Origin: Deltaproteobacteria bacterium
Lineage (GTDB): Bacteria; Desulfobacterota; Desulfobaccia; Desulfobaccales; 0-14-0-80-60-11
Assembly: GCA_016874915.1 (NCBI GenBank)
Contig: VGSW01000006.1
Coordinates: forward strand, 1 to 47,185
Reading direction: 5' to 3'
Length of the DNA stretch: 47,185 bases
Shown here: in pieces, positions 32,011 through 40,496 of the stretch
How the letters are laid out: the number at the start of each line of letters is the position of its first letter
Position numbering within the stretch: the first letter of the stretch is position 1
Notes under the pieces: generated by a model
What the model was told of the DNA's origin: nothing
Databases searched by the model: none
What the model saw: the letters and a program-made list of their open reading frames with translations, nothing else
Program-made: the position numbers and the translations under genes

Positions 32011-32755
32011 CGGAAATCAGGATCAACAGGATGGCGGCCACCACTGCGGTCTTGGTGGATTGGCCCACCCCAAAAGTGCCGTGCTCGGTTCTATAGCCGT
32101 GATAACAACCCACCAGGCCCACAATGAGTCCAAAAACCGTGGTCTTGCCGATACCCGGGAGCACATCCCGCAGGGTCAGATACTTGATGGTCAGGGAGTA
32201 ATAGTAGGTGGGGGTCATGCCCACTTGGGTCACGCCGATGATCATGCCTCCCAGGATGCCGATGATATTGGCGGCAGTGGCCAGCATCGGGGTGATGATC
32301 ATGCAGGCCACCACCCGGGTGACCACCAGGTATTTGATGGGGTTCACCGCGGACACAGTGAGCGCGTCAATCTGCTGGGTGACCCGCATGGAGCCTAGTT
32401 CCGCGCCGATGCCCGCGCCTCCCCGGGAGGCCAGCATGATGCCGGCCAAGAGCGGTCCCAAACCCCGGACAAAGGTGAAGGCCACGCTGGTGGCGATGTA
32501 ATTGGCCGCGCCGAACAGTTTCAAGACCTGGATGCCTTGCATGGCCAGGACCAGCCCCACAGAAAACGAGGCCACCCCCACCAAAGGGAAAGACTTGACC
32601 CCCAGGTGATACATCTGGACAATGATCTCCCGGAAGAAATACGGCGGGTGGGCCAGGCTGCGGACGGCATCCAGAAAAAAGAGGCTCAAGCCCCCCATAT
32701 AATCAATGAAAACCACGGCCTGATGGCCGGCCCGGTGAAAGAAGCGGTCTTCCAC
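31970..32755 (-). CDS. mlaE: MlaE-like ABC transporter permease
   Basis: 261-residue inner membrane permease of the MCE/Mla lipid transporter. Features: an amphipathic N-terminal part, then five to six helices with family motifs FFREIIVQMYHLGVKSFPLV, RGLGPLLAGIMLASRGGAGIGAELGSM and VNPIKYLVVTRVVACM. First gene of the mlaE-F-D-TPR operon. mlaB and mlaC homologues are not present here. Confidence 0.92.
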   Translation of the reverse strand: MEDRFFHRAGHQAVVFIDYMGGLSLFFLDAVRSLAHPPYFFREIIVQMYHLGVKSFPLVGVASFSVGLVLAMQGIQVLKLFGAANYIATSVAFTFVRGLGPLLAGIMLASRGGAGIGAELGSMRVTQQIDALTVSAVNPIKYLVVTRVVACMIITPMLATAANIIGILGGMIIGVTQVGMTPTYYYSLTIKYLTLRDVLPGIGKTTVFGLIVGLVGCYHGYRTEHGTFGVGQSTKTAVVAAILLILISDVFLTKFSLLLWP

Positions 32756-32837
32756 GGCGCCTCCCGGTCACCTGGAATAACTACTCAAAATTACCTGAGA
32801 AACAGCAATGTGTCAAGAATTCCCCACTCCTTTTATT

Positions 32838-32903
32838 TTAACCGCCGATGAACGCGGATGGACACAGATAAATCTGTGTTTATCCGCGTTCATCGGCGGT
32901 TAA
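32838..32903. repeat. 66-nt near-perfect palindrome of period-10 units
   Basis: Arms 32838-32869 and 32872-32903 (32 nt each, two mismatches) built from TTAACCGCCGATGAACGCGG and its complement, with a 2-base loop. It lies in the divergent gap between mlaE and the sigma-54 activator gene, about 95 bases before the latter. Confidence 0.85.
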
Positions 32904-32998
32904 TAAATAATAACATTTTCGTAACTTTATTCTGGACAACGCGATTAAAATATACGAAAATGAACTAATAAATTATCAAACTTGTCAGAGAAGGCCTG

Positions 32999-34510
32999 AT
33001 GGACGAACTTAACCTCTTGTATGAAATCACCCAGACCCTGGGCTATCCGGGGTCGCTGCCCCGGATTCTGCAGCAGGTGGTGCAGATCCTGGCCCAAAGC
33101 GCCGGGATGCGCCGGGGCACCATCACCATCCTTAACCCCGACACCTCGGAAATCCAGATCGAGCTGGCCCACGGCCTCACCGCCGAAGCCCGGCGCCGGG
33201 GCCGCTACAAGCTGGGGGAAGGCATCACCGGCCGGGTGGTGGAGACCGGCGAACCCATGGTGGTGCCCCGGGTGAGCCAGGAGCCCATGTTCCTGAACCG
33301 CACCCGGTCCCGGGGCGCCAAAGAAAAAGAAGAACTCTCCTTCTTGTGCGTTCCCATCAAAATCAACAACCGGACTATCGGGGCATTGAGCGTGGACCGC
33401 CTCCACAAGGAACTGGACCTGGATCATGATCTCCGGTTTCTCACCATCATCGCCTCCATCATCGCCCAGCACGTCAACAGCCTGATGCTCATCGACCGGG
33501 AGAAGGATCGTCTGCGGGATGAAAACCTGAAGCTCAAGGGCGAACTCCAGGAGCGCTACCAGGTGGGCAACATCATCGGCTCCTCGGGCCGCATGCGCCA
33601 GGTCTATGAGATGATCCACCGGGTGGCCAAGAGCAACGCCACCATCCTCATCCGGGGGGAGTCCGGCACCGGCAAGGAACTGGTGGCCTCGGCCATCCAT
33701 TACAACAGCCTCCGGGCCGACAAGCCCTTCATCAAGGTGAACCTGGCGGCCCTGCCGGAAACCCTGGTGGAAAGCGAACTCTTCGGTCATGAAAAGGGGG
33801 CTTTCACCGGGGCCTTGCAACGCAAGCCCGGCCGCTTTGAGCTGGCCCAAGGGGGCACGCTTTTCCTGGATGAAATCGGCGACCTGAGCCCCAACGTGCA
33901 GCTCAAGCTCCTCCGGGTCATCCAGGAGCGGGAATTCACCCGTCTGGGCGGGAGCGCCACCCTGAAGGCCGATGTGCGCCTGCTGGCCGCCACTCACCGG
34001 GACCTGGAGCAGTTGCTGAAGGACGGCGCGTTTCGGGAAGACCTCTATTACCGCCTGAACGTCTTCCCCATTTATCTGCCTCCCTTAAGGGAGCGCCAGG
34101 CGGACATCCCCCTGCTGGCGGAGCACTTCCTCACCAAGTACGCCGCGGAGCACCACAAGTCGGTGCAGCGCCTCTCCGCCCCGACCCTGGACCAGCTCAT
34201 GCAGTACCCCTGGCCGGGGAACGTCCGGGAACTGGAAAACGTCATCGAGCGGGCGGTGCTGGTGTGCGATGAAGACACCATTCTCTCGGTGCACCTTCCC
34301 CCCAGCATGCAGCGCCAGGAGCCGGGTAGCATGGGCCTGGGGCTGACCTCCCAGGTGGAGAAACTGGAAAAAGAACTCATCACCGAGGCCCTGCGCCAGA
34401 GCCGGGGCAATCAGAGCAAGGCGGCCCAACTCCTGGACACCAGTCTGCGCATTCTGGGATATAAAATCAAGCAGTACGGCATCGAGGCTAGGCAGTTCCG
34501 GGCGGCATAA
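32999..34510 (+). CDS. NifA/NtrC-type sigma-54-dependent transcription activator (GAF-AAA+-Fis)
   Basis: 503 residues. N-terminal GAF domain (about 1-165), a short coiled coil ([22 protein letters not shown]), AAA+ domain with Walker A GESGTGKE (about 219), the sigma-54 contact loop GAFTGA (about 267), Walker [12 protein letters not shown] and R-finger region [14 protein letters not shown], and a C-terminal Fis-type helix-turn-helix ([23 protein letters not shown], about 472-495). The domain order is that of NifA; a receiver domain is absent. Given the adjacent nitrogen genes it probably controls glnA/glutamate synthase or fixation genes in answer to 2-oxoglutarate-like ligands or P-II; no nif genes are in view, so I leave the symbol empty. 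Confidence 0.85.
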   Translation: MDELNLLYEITQTLGYPGSLPRILQQVVQILAQSAGMRRGTITILNPDTSEIQIELAHGLTAEARRRGRYKLGEGITGRVVETGEPMVVPRVSQEPMFLNRTRSRGAKEKEELSFLCVPIKINNRTIGALSVDRLHKELDLDHDLRFLTIIASIIAQHVNSLMLIDREKDRLRDENLKLKGELQERYQVGNIIGSSGRMRQVYEMIHRVAKSNATILIRGESGTGKELVASAIHYNSLRADKPFIKVNLAALPETLVESELFGHEKGAFTGALQRKPGRFELAQGGTLFLDEIGDLSPNVQLKLLRVIQEREFTRLGGSATLKADVRLLAATHRDLEQLLKDGAFREDLYYRLNVFPIYLPPLRERQADIPLLAEHFLTKYAAEHHKSVQRLSAPTLDQLMQYPWPGNVRELENVIERAVLVCDEDTILSVHLPPSMQRQEPGSMGLGLTSQVEKLEKELITEALRQSRGNQSKAAQLLDTSLRILGYKIKQYGIEARQFRAA

Positions 34511-34513
34511 ATT

Positions 34514-34616
34514 CACCACCAAGACACCAAGAACACAAAGATTCACCAAGATAAAAATGGCCTTGGCGGCTTCCCGCCAAGGTCATTTTTTCTTGGTGTC
34601 TTGGTGTCTTCGTGGT
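34514..34616. terminator. Intrinsic terminator nested in a CACCAAGA repeat pair
   Basis: Core terminator: CCTTGGCGG (34561-34569), loop CTTC, CCGCCAAGG (34574-34582), then CATTTTTT (six T, 34586-34591). It is enclosed by facing period-8 arrays: CACCAAGA, CACCAAGA, ACAC (34516-34536) and CTTGGTGT, CTTGGTGT, CTTCGTGG (34592-34615). Confidence 0.85.
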
Positions 34617-34761
34617 TATTTTTTGGGTTAAAACCCGGTTGGGCTGGATTTATTAATCAGGCGTGAACATATTTGTAACCAACCCGGCCCTCGCGGGAAT
34701 CGGAAGATTTCAACCCGGATTTTCCTTAATCTACTTCCATATATTGAGGAGGATTATCGCC

Positions 34762-36351
34762 ATGTGGGAAGGCCTGTCCCGCAGCAAACCCAACCGCAGT
34801 CCCGCCACTTTGACCCGGAACCGGGTGAATCCCGCTCCGGTTTCGGGGATCTGCGTCACCTGCCTGGACGGCTGTCCCGGGCCCTGCGAAATCGGACGCT
34901 CCGCGGTGCGGGGCCGGGAGCTGCTCTACCCCATGCCCTTCGGCAAAGTCACCGCGGGCTCGGAAAAAGACTACCCCGTGGACTTTTCCCACTTCAACAT
35001 CCAGGGGACCTGCGTGGGCGCCCTGGGAATCGAGGCGGACCCGGACAAGGCGGTCTTTCCCGCGGTGGACGTGAGCACCGAAATCGGCCGCCAGCACAAG
35101 ATCAAACTGGCCTTCCCGGCCTTCACCGGCGCCTTAGGCTCCACGGAAATCGCCCAGAAACACTGGAAGTCCATGGCCATTGGCGCGGCCATCTGCGGCC
35201 TCATCATCGTATGCGGGGAAAACGTCTGCGGCATGGACCCCAACGCGGAGATCAAAAAGGGCCGCATCATCCGGTCCCCGGAGATGGAGCGCCGGATCCA
35301 GACCTTCAGGCAGTGGTACCAGGGCTACGGCGACATCATCGTCCAGGCCAACGTGGAGGACACCCGCCTGGGGGTGCCGGAGTATATCATTGAAAAGCTA
35401 GGGGTGGAATTCCTGGAGGTGAAATGGGGCCAGGGGGCCAAGGACATCGGCGGCGAAGTCAAGCTCTTCAACCTTGACCGGGCCCGGCAGGTGCAGGGCC
35501 GGGGTTACATCGTCCTTCCCGACCCCTCGGACCCCATCACCATCGAGCAGTACCAGCTGCATGGGATCCGGGAGTTTGAGCGCCATTCCCGGGTGGCCAT
35601 GGTGACGGAAGAGGATTTTTATAAAACCGTGGAGCGGCTGCGCTCCTTAGGAGCCAAACGGGTGTCCCTGAAAACCGGGGCCTACCGCCCCGCGGACCTG
35701 GCCCTGGCGGTGAAGTGCGCTTCCCAGGCCCGGGTGGACCTCCTCACGGTGGACGGGGCCGGCGGCGGCACCGGCATGAGCCCCTGGGCCATGATGAACG
35801 AATGGGGCATGCCCACGGTCTATATCGAATCTCTCCTCTACGAATATTTGTCTTTTCTGGACCGAAAAGGGGAGTTCGTCCCCGACGTGGCCATCGCCGG
35901 GGGTCTGTCCATGGAGGACCACGTGTTCAAGGCCCTGGCCCTGGGCGCGCCTTACGTCAAGCTGGCCTGCATGGGCCGGGCCATCATGACCGCCACCTTT
36001 GTGGGGAACCTGGAAGGGAAAAAGCTGGCGGAAAAGTGCGCCCATGAACAGCGGGACCTGAAGGATGCCTACCTGGAACATTTTGCCGAAGTGGGCACCC
36101 TCCGCCGGCGCTACCCCCTGGGGGAATACGGCCGCATTCCCGCCGGCGGGGTGGGCCTGTATAGCTACATCAACCGCATGACCCAGGGCTTGCAGCAGTT
36201 TCTGGCCGGGGCTCGCAAATTCTCCCTGAAATACCTCAGCCGGGACGACCTGGTGGCCCTGACGGAAGAGGCCGCCCGGGTTTCGGGCCTTCCCTACATC
36301 ATGGACGCGGACGCCGCGGCGGTGGAAAAGATCCTGGGTTACCGGAGGTAA
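34762..36351 (+). CDS. FMN-binding glutamate synthase family protein (paralogue 2)
   Basis: 529 residues, close paralogue of the protein at 2492 along its full length (identical blocks SGICVTCLDGC, KDYPVDFSHFNIQGTCVGA, VQANVEDTRLGVPEY, WGQGAKDIGGEVKL, GAGGGTGMSPW, AGGLSMEDH). Four N-terminal cysteines at 31, 34, 38 and 42. An upstream in-frame start would add 33 residues; the ATG at 34762 is chosen because AGGAGG (34747-34752) precedes it and because it matches the paralogue start. Unlike the first copy it has no small ferredoxin gene behind it; glnA follows 267 bases later. It may be a flavoenzyme of nitrogen metabolism; exact reaction unknown. Confidence 0.85.
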   Translation: MWEGLSRSKPNRSPATLTRNRVNPAPVSGICVTCLDGCPGPCEIGRSAVRGRELLYPMPFGKVTAGSEKDYPVDFSHFNIQGTCVGALGIEADPDKAVFPAVDVSTEIGRQHKIKLAFPAFTGALGSTEIAQKHWKSMAIGAAICGLIIVCGENVCGMDPNAEIKKGRIIRSPEMERRIQTFRQWYQGYGDIIVQANVEDTRLGVPEYIIEKLGVEFLEVKWGQGAKDIGGEVKLFNLDRARQVQGRGYIVLPDPSDPITIEQYQLHGIREFERHSRVAMVTEEDFYKTVERLRSLGAKRVSLKTGAYRPADLALAVKCASQARVDLLTVDGAGGGTGMSPWAMMNEWGMPTVYIESLLYEYLSFLDRKGEFVPDVAIAGGLSMEDHVFKALALGAPYVKLACMGRAIMTATFVGNLEGKKLAEKCAHEQRDLKDAYLEHFAEVGTLRRRYPLGEYGRIPAGGVGLYSYINRMTQGLQQFLAGARKFSLKYLSRDDLVALTEEAARVSGLPYIMDADAAAVEKILGYRR

Positions 36352-36360
36352 AGTAAACCC

Positions 36361-36454
36361 CCGATTAACGCAGATGGACACAGATGGCGGTTCGGCGGGT
36401 TGGCGGGTGGTCCCCTTTTTTTGGCTAATTCGCTAACCCGCCAACCGATAACCC
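36361..36454. repeat. Period-10 then period-8 arrays before glnA
   Basis: CGATTAA, CGCAGATGGA, CACAGATGGC (36362-36388) followed by GGCGGTTC, GGCGGGTT, GGCGGGTG (36387-36410) and the facing CTAACCCG, CCAACCG (36433-36447). Confidence 0.7.
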
Positions 36455-36470
36455 GGCACCGGCTAAGATT

Positions 36471-36521
36471 TACATTATTGTTGGTAGAAATATCAATTAT
36501 CTACATTATTGTAAGGTACAA
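36471..36521. promoter_or_regulatory. Repeated upstream element of glnA (candidate activator sites)
   Basis: TACATTATTGT occurs twice, at 36471-36481 and 36502-36512, 31 bases apart. The second copy runs into a 13-bp palindrome TTGTA-AGG-TACAA (36509-36521). Lying 40-90 bases upstream of the sigma-54 promoter, these could be enhancer sites for the activator; they do not match the NifA (TGT-N10-ACA) or NtrC consensus. Confidence 0.45.
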
Positions 36522-36556
36522 AAGTGTTAAGTTTTTGATTTTTCTAAAAATATTAT

Positions 36557-36573
36557 CTGGTACAATAGTTGCC
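36557..36573 (+). promoter_or_regulatory. Sigma-54 promoter of glnA
   Basis: CTGGTACAATAGTTGCC carries GG (36559-36560) and GC (36571-36572) exactly ten bases apart, matching TGGCAC-N5-TTGC with one mismatch in the -24 box. Predicted start near 36584, with glnA translation at 36619. A sigma-54 activator gene lies 2 kb upstream. Confidence 0.7.
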
Positions 36574-36618
36574 TATTAAGACAAGAAAAATAGCTAATCC
36601 CAGCACAGGAGGATTACC

Positions 36619-37956
36619 GTGCACTGCCATACCTGCCAGACCGTGGAGGACGTTTTCCGGGTAGTCCGGGACAAAGAGATCAGCTTCATCCAGTTCTGGT
36701 TCTCGGACATTTTGGGCGTGTTAAAAAGCTTTTCCATCCGCCCCTCCGAATTGGAGGAAGCCATGACCGAGGGCATGGGCTTCGACGGCTCTTCCATTGA
36801 GGGCTTCGCCCGCATTGAAGAGAGCGACATGATCGCCAAGCCCGACCCCACCACCTTCCAGATCCTGCCCTGGCGGCCGGAAGAGAAGCCGGTGGCCCGG
36901 ATGTTTTGCGACATCCTGCAGCCGGACACCTCCCCCTACCCCGGCGACCCCCGTTACGCGCTGAAACGCATGCTGGCCAAGGCCGCGGAGAAAGGCTACA
37001 CCTATTACCTGGGGCCGGAACTGGAATACTTTTACTTCAAATCCAGCGCCGCACCGGACATCATCGACGAGGGCGGCTATTTCGACGCCCCGCCTTTGGA
37101 CATGGGCATGGATCTGCGGCGCCACACCATCTTCGCCCTGGAAAAGATGGGCGTCCGCATCGAGTACAGCCATCACGAAGTGGCGGCAAGCCAGCATGAA
37201 ATCGACATGCGCTATGACGAAGGCCTGAAGATGGCCGACAAGACCATGACCCTCAAGGCCACGGTGAAGGCCGTGGCTATGCTCAACGGGGTCTATGCCA
37301 CCTTTATGCCCAAGCCCATCTTCGGCATCAACGGCAGCGGCATGCACACCCACCAGTCCCTGTTCAAGGACGGCAAGAACGCCTTCTATGATCCCACCGA
37401 CCAGTACCACCTGTCCGCCTCGGGCAAGAGCTACATCGCCGGTCTGCTGAAGCACGCTCGGGAAATCACCGGCATCTGCAGCCAGTGGGTTAATTCCTAT
37501 AAGCGGTTGGTTCCCGGCTACGAGGCCCCGGTGTACGTGGCCTGGGCCCGGCGCAACCGCTCCGCCTTAGTGCGGGTGCCCATGTACAAACCCGGCAAAG
37601 AGACGGCCACCCGGTGCGAATACCGCGCCCCCGACCCCGCCTGCAACCCCTATCTGGCCTTTGCGGTGATGCTGGCCGCGGGCCTCAAGGGTATCGAGAG
37701 CAACTACCCCCTGCCCGAGCCGGTGGAAGTGGATATCTATCATATGTCGGAAGTCGAACGGGCGCGTCTGGGAATTCAGGAACTGCCGGGAAGTCTTTAT
37801 GAAGCCACCCAGGAAGTGGAGAACAGCGCCCTGGTGCGGGAGTCCCTGGGCGAGCACATCTTCAATAAGTTCCTGGAAAACAAGAAGATCGAGTGGGACC
37901 GCTTCCGCACCCACGTGAGCCAGTACGAGATCGAGCGCTATTTGCCGATCATGTAA
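36619..37956 (+). CDS. glnA: Glutamine synthetase, type I
   Basis: Makes glutamine from glutamate, ammonia and ATP; dodecamer, cytosolic. 445 residues. Motifs: DGSSIEGFARIEESDM (about 56-71), GPELEYFYF (about 133), HHEVAASQHEIDMRYDEGLKMAD, the ATP/metal block NGSGMHTHQSLF (about 240), RRNRSALVRVPMYKP and CRLAP-like CEYRAPDPACNPYLAFA. The length fits GSI-alpha, which lacks the 25-residue insertion and is normally not adenylylated. The start is a GTG with AGGAGG (36607-36612) six bases ahead. Own sigma-54 promoter; amtB and P-II follow. Confidence 0.95.
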   Translation: MHCHTCQTVEDVFRVVRDKEISFIQFWFSDILGVLKSFSIRPSELEEAMTEGMGFDGSSIEGFARIEESDMIAKPDPTTFQILPWRPEEKPVARMFCDILQPDTSPYPGDPRYALKRMLAKAAEKGYTYYLGPELEYFYFKSSAAPDIIDEGGYFDAPPLDMGMDLRRHTIFALEKMGVRIEYSHHEVAASQHEIDMRYDEGLKMADKTMTLKATVKAVAMLNGVYATFMPKPIFGINGSGMHTHQSLFKDGKNAFYDPTDQYHLSASGKSYIAGLLKHAREITGICSQWVNSYKRLVPGYEAPVYVAWARRNRSALVRVPMYKPGKETATRCEYRAPDPACNPYLAFAVMLAAGLKGIESNYPLPEPVEVDIYHMSEVERARLGIQELPGSLYEATQEVENSALVRESLGEHIFNKFLENKKIEWDRFRTHVSQYEIERYLPIM

Positions 37957-37990
37957 CCGTCGCCTTTTAGTTGAACTCGGGACCCAGCGG

Positions 37991-38013
37991 GGCCGGGGAA
38001 GTGTTCCCCGGCC
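37991..38013 (+). terminator. Hairpin after glnA
   Basis: Perfect 10-bp stem GGCCGGGGAA / TTCCCCGGCC with a 3-base loop 35 bases behind glnA. No T-run, so it may be only partly terminating or protect the glnA transcript. The rest of the 214-bp gap to amtB is GC-rich with smaller hairpins (CCCCTT/AAGGGG near 38070). Confidence 0.6.
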
Positions 38014-38170
38014 TCCGGTTGTCCTTGGCTGGCCAGCCCCATAAATACCGCGGTGAAGCGCCCCTTGAAAGGGGACGCCCTATCCAGATTTGGCCATGGT
38101 GGCCTCTGGAGGGGGGAGGTTTGGGCGTCAAATGGCGCCCCCACTGCGCCAGTTAAGGAGATGAGGGCAT

Positions 38171-39394
38171 ATGGATAACATAAACGCCGGAGACACTTCC
38201 TGGATCCTGGTTTCCTGCGCCTTGGTGCTGATGATGACCCCGGGGCTGGCCTTGTTTTATGGAGGAATGGCCCGCAAGAAAAACGTTCTTTCCACTCTTA
38301 CCTTGAGCGTGATTTTCATGGCCCTGGTGGGGGTGCAGTGGGTCCTGTACGGCTACTCCCTGTCCTTCGGCCAGGACATCGGCGGGATTATCGGCGGTTT
38401 GAATTTTGTGGGCTTGAAGGGGGTGGGGGCGGCCCCCAACCCGGATTACGCCAAGACCATTCCACATTCCTTGTTTGCTGCGTTCCAGATGATGTTCGCG
38501 GTGATCACCCCGGCCCTTATCACCGGCGCTTTCGTGGAGCGGGTGCGCTTCAAGTCCTTTCTCCTCTTCAGCCTCCTCTGGGTGACCCTGGTCTATGACC
38601 CCCTGTGCCACTGGGTCTGGGGCAAGGGCGGCTGGCTGGGGGCCATGGGGTGCCTGGACTTCGCCGGCGGCACGGTGGTGCACATCGCCGCGGGTTACTC
38701 GGCCCTGGCCTTTGCCCTGGTCATCGGCCCCCGCCGGGGCTTCGGTCATTCCCCCATGGAGCCCCACAATATCCCTCTAACCGTCCTGGGCACCGGGCTC
38801 CTTTGGGTGGGCTGGTTCGGATTCAACGCCGGCAGCGCGTTGGCGGCTAATGGCGTGGCAGTGAACGCCCTCCTCTCCACCAACACCTCCGCCGCGGCCG
38901 CGGCGCTGGTGTGGATGCTCCTGAGCTGGCTGGACGGCCGCCCCAGCCTCTTAGGGATCGCCACCGGCATGGTGGTGGGCCTGGCCGCGGTGACCCCCGC
39001 AGCGGGTTTTATCACCCCCATGGCCGCTATGGTCTTGGGGGCGGTGGCCGCACCCCTGAGCTACTATGCCATCCGGTTCCGCCAGAACCGCAGCCTGGAC
39101 GAGTCCATGGACGTGTGGGCCTGCCACGGCATGGCCAGCACCTGGGGCATGGTGGCCACCGGCCTCTTTGCCACTATGGAAGTGAACGGCGCCGGGGCCA
39201 ACGGCCTGTTTAACGGCAACCCTTCCCAGCTTCTCCTTCAGCTTTTGGGCATCGTGGTGACCATTGCCTTTACCTTTGGGATGACTTTCGTCATCGCCAA
39301 GCTTCTGGATTGGAGCATCGGCTTGCGAGTCTCCAACATGGAAGAGGAAGTGGGCCTGGACATCAGCGCCCATGGCGAGCGGGCTTATTTATAG
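38171..39394 (+). CDS. amtB: Ammonium transporter AmtB
   Basis: 407 residues, eleven membrane helices, trimeric channel for ammonia/ammonium. Family motifs: LALFYGGMARKKNVLS (about 26-41), QMMFAVITPALITGAFVER (Phe gate region, about 106), DFAGGTVVHIAAGYSALAFA with the first pore histidine (about 173), LWVGWFGFNAGSA, and VWACHGMASTWG with the second pore histidine. C-terminal tail LLDWSIGLRVSNMEEEVGLD is the cytoplasmic site that meets P-II proteins. The ATG at 38171 follows AAGGAGATGAGGG. It is paired with the P-II gene 93 bases downstream, the usual amtB-glnK order. Confidence 0.95.
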   Translation: MDNINAGDTSWILVSCALVLMMTPGLALFYGGMARKKNVLSTLTLSVIFMALVGVQWVLYGYSLSFGQDIGGIIGGLNFVGLKGVGAAPNPDYAKTIPHSLFAAFQMMFAVITPALITGAFVERVRFKSFLLFSLLWVTLVYDPLCHWVWGKGGWLGAMGCLDFAGGTVVHIAAGYSALAFALVIGPRRGFGHSPMEPHNIPLTVLGTGLLWVGWFGFNAGSALAANGVAVNALLSTNTSAAAAALVWMLLSWLDGRPSLLGIATGMVVGLAAVTPAAGFITPMAAMVLGAVAAPLSYYAIRFRQNRSLDESMDVWACHGMASTWGMVATGLFATMEVNGAGANGLFNGNPSQLLLQLLGIVVTIAFTFGMTFVIAKLLDWSIGLRVSNMEEEVGLDISAHGERAYL

Positions 39395-39470
39395 CAGTCA
39401 GCTTTCCGCGGTCGGCTTTCAGCTAAGAAATAAAAATTGACGGCTGAAAACTGAAAGTTGAGAGTTGGAA
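39395..39470. repeat. Period-7 arrays between amtB and the P-II gene
   Basis: GTCAGCT-TTCCGCG-GTCGGCT-TTCAGCT (39397-39424) faces GGCTGAA, AACTGAA, AGTTGAG, AGTTGGA (39442-39469). The left arm begins at the amtB stop codon. Confidence 0.7.
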
Positions 39471-39487
39471 ATATAGGGTTGAAAAAC

Positions 39488-39883
39488 ATGCTTAAGAAAA
39501 TCGAAGCCATTATTCGAGAAGATAAGATCAACGATGTGAAGGACGCACTCCGGGACCTCGGCATCGTGGGCCTCAATGCCTTTGAGATCCGGGGCCATGG
39601 CCGCCAGGGGGGCATCAAGCTGGCCGGGCGTTCCGGCACCTACCAGGTGGACATGTTGCCTAAAATCCAGGTCAACATCGTGTTGAGCGAGCACAACCTG
39701 GAAGAAACCATCGAAGCGATCCTTAAGTCCGCTTACACCGGCGAGACTGGCGACGGCCTCATCTTTGTTTACCCGGTGGAAGAGGTCATCCGCATCCGCA
39801 CCCGGGAGCGGGGCCATGAAGCGGTCATGTACCCTGGGGACATCGACGAAAGGAAAGGATTGGCAAAAATATCAGCCTCGTAA
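39488..39883 (+). CDS. glnK: P-II nitrogen regulatory protein (GlnB/GlnK family)
   Basis: Trimeric sensor of ATP/ADP and 2-oxoglutarate that blocks AmtB and tunes other nitrogen proteins. 131 residues: core MLKKIEAIIREDKINDVKDAL, T-loop GHGRQGGIKLAGRSGTYQVDMLPK (36-59), B-loop TGETGDGLIFVYPVEEVIRIRT. Tyrosine 52 is at the position of the uridylylated Tyr51, but the rest of the T-loop is unusual (GIKLAGRSG in place of HTEIYRGAE). A 19-residue C-terminal extension (GHEAVMYPGDIDERK-GLAKISAS) exceeds the usual 112. Start at ATG 39488 fits the family; longer starts upstream lie in the repeat. Coupled to amtB. Confidence 0.9.
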   Translation: MLKKIEAIIREDKINDVKDALRDLGIVGLNAFEIRGHGRQGGIKLAGRSGTYQVDMLPKIQVNIVLSEHNLEETIEAILKSAYTGETGDGLIFVYPVEEVIRIRTRERGHEAVMYPGDIDERKGLAKISAS

Positions 39884-39977
39884 GGCTAATATAGTATATT
39901 TAAACTTAACTAATCAAAACCCTTGTCAGGCGCAGGGGAATAAGGGATAATCTAGTAGAAATAATGTGCAGATTAAA

Positions 39978-40027
39978 GGCCAGGGGAGTCCCTCCTCTGG
40001 CCTCTGTTTGCCTTCACTCCCCTGGCC
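39978..40027 (+). promoter_or_regulatory. Competing hairpins in the leader of the glutamate synthase operon
   Basis: The segment GGCCAGGGGAG (39978-39988) can pair with CTCCTCTGGCC (39992-40002; 11 bp, one G-T wobble, 3-base loop) or, extended by one base, with the perfect 12-base partner ACTCCCCTGGCC (40016-40027). Only one can form. About 35 bases before the first gene of the operon. No match to the glutamine riboswitch or other classes I know. Confidence 0.5.
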
Positions 40028-40061
40028 GGCGAAACTATTTTACAGGTGTGGCGCGATTCTT

Positions 40062-40496
40062 ATGAACGAAAAAATTAATGTGGTGGTGTTGGCCTGCAGC
40101 CAGGCTTTACCTCAACCCCAGGCGCTCAAGGCTTCGCTGGCCGGAGCCGGACTGAAGGCCCAGGTGGTCCCGGAGCCTTGCAGCAGCAAGATCGAAGTTT
40201 ACCAACTGCTGCGCATCCTGGCCCGGGAGGCCGACATGGTGTGGATGATCGGCTGCCCTGAGACCGTCTGCCAGTATCTGGAAGGCAGCGCCCGGATGGG
40301 CAAACGGGTGGCCTACGCCCAGACGTATTTAATCGAACTCAACCTGGAACCCCAACGGGTGGGAATGTCCATTCTATCCCCGGGCGACGCTGAGGGTTTG
40401 AAAGCGGTGGCCGCGGGGATCGCGTCCCAGGCCCAGTTTCTGGGGCCCCTCCCCTGCCATGCCGGCGCCCCGGCGGCGAAGGAGTCAAACAAGTGA
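40062..40496 (+). CDS. MvhD-like hydrogenase iron-sulfur subunit
   Basis: 144 residues resembling MvhD, the small [2Fe-2S] protein that links hydrogenase, formate dehydrogenase or MetF modules to heterodisulfide reductase (HdrA). Visible signature: VVVLACSQ near the start, CSSKIEVYQLLRILAREADMVWMIGCPETVCQYLEGSARM in the middle. Four cysteines (12, 40, 65, 70) fit one [2Fe-2S] cluster, although MvhD normally has a C-x2-C pair first. Start ATG 40062 chosen over a longer frame running into the leader hairpins. First gene of the operon; its stop overlaps the next gene start (GTGA). A role as electron carrier to the glutamate synthase proteins downstream is inferred. Confidence 0.7.
   Translation: MNEKINVVVLACSQALPQPQALKASLAGAGLKAQVVPEPCSSKIEVYQLLRILAREADMVWMIGCPETVCQYLEGSARMGKRVAYAQTYLIELNLEPQRVGMSILSPGDAEGLKAVAAGIASQAQFLGPLPCHAGAPAAKESNK

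Noticed and set aside
34663-34761. N-terminal extension of the second FMN glutamate synthase homologue
   Set aside because: AGGAGG precedes the ATG at 34762 and the paralogue at 2492 begins at the same place in the alignment.
39884-40061. Glutamine riboswitch in the operon leader
   Set aside because: The sequence has alternative hairpins but lacks the conserved core bases of the known glnA-type glutamine aptamer.
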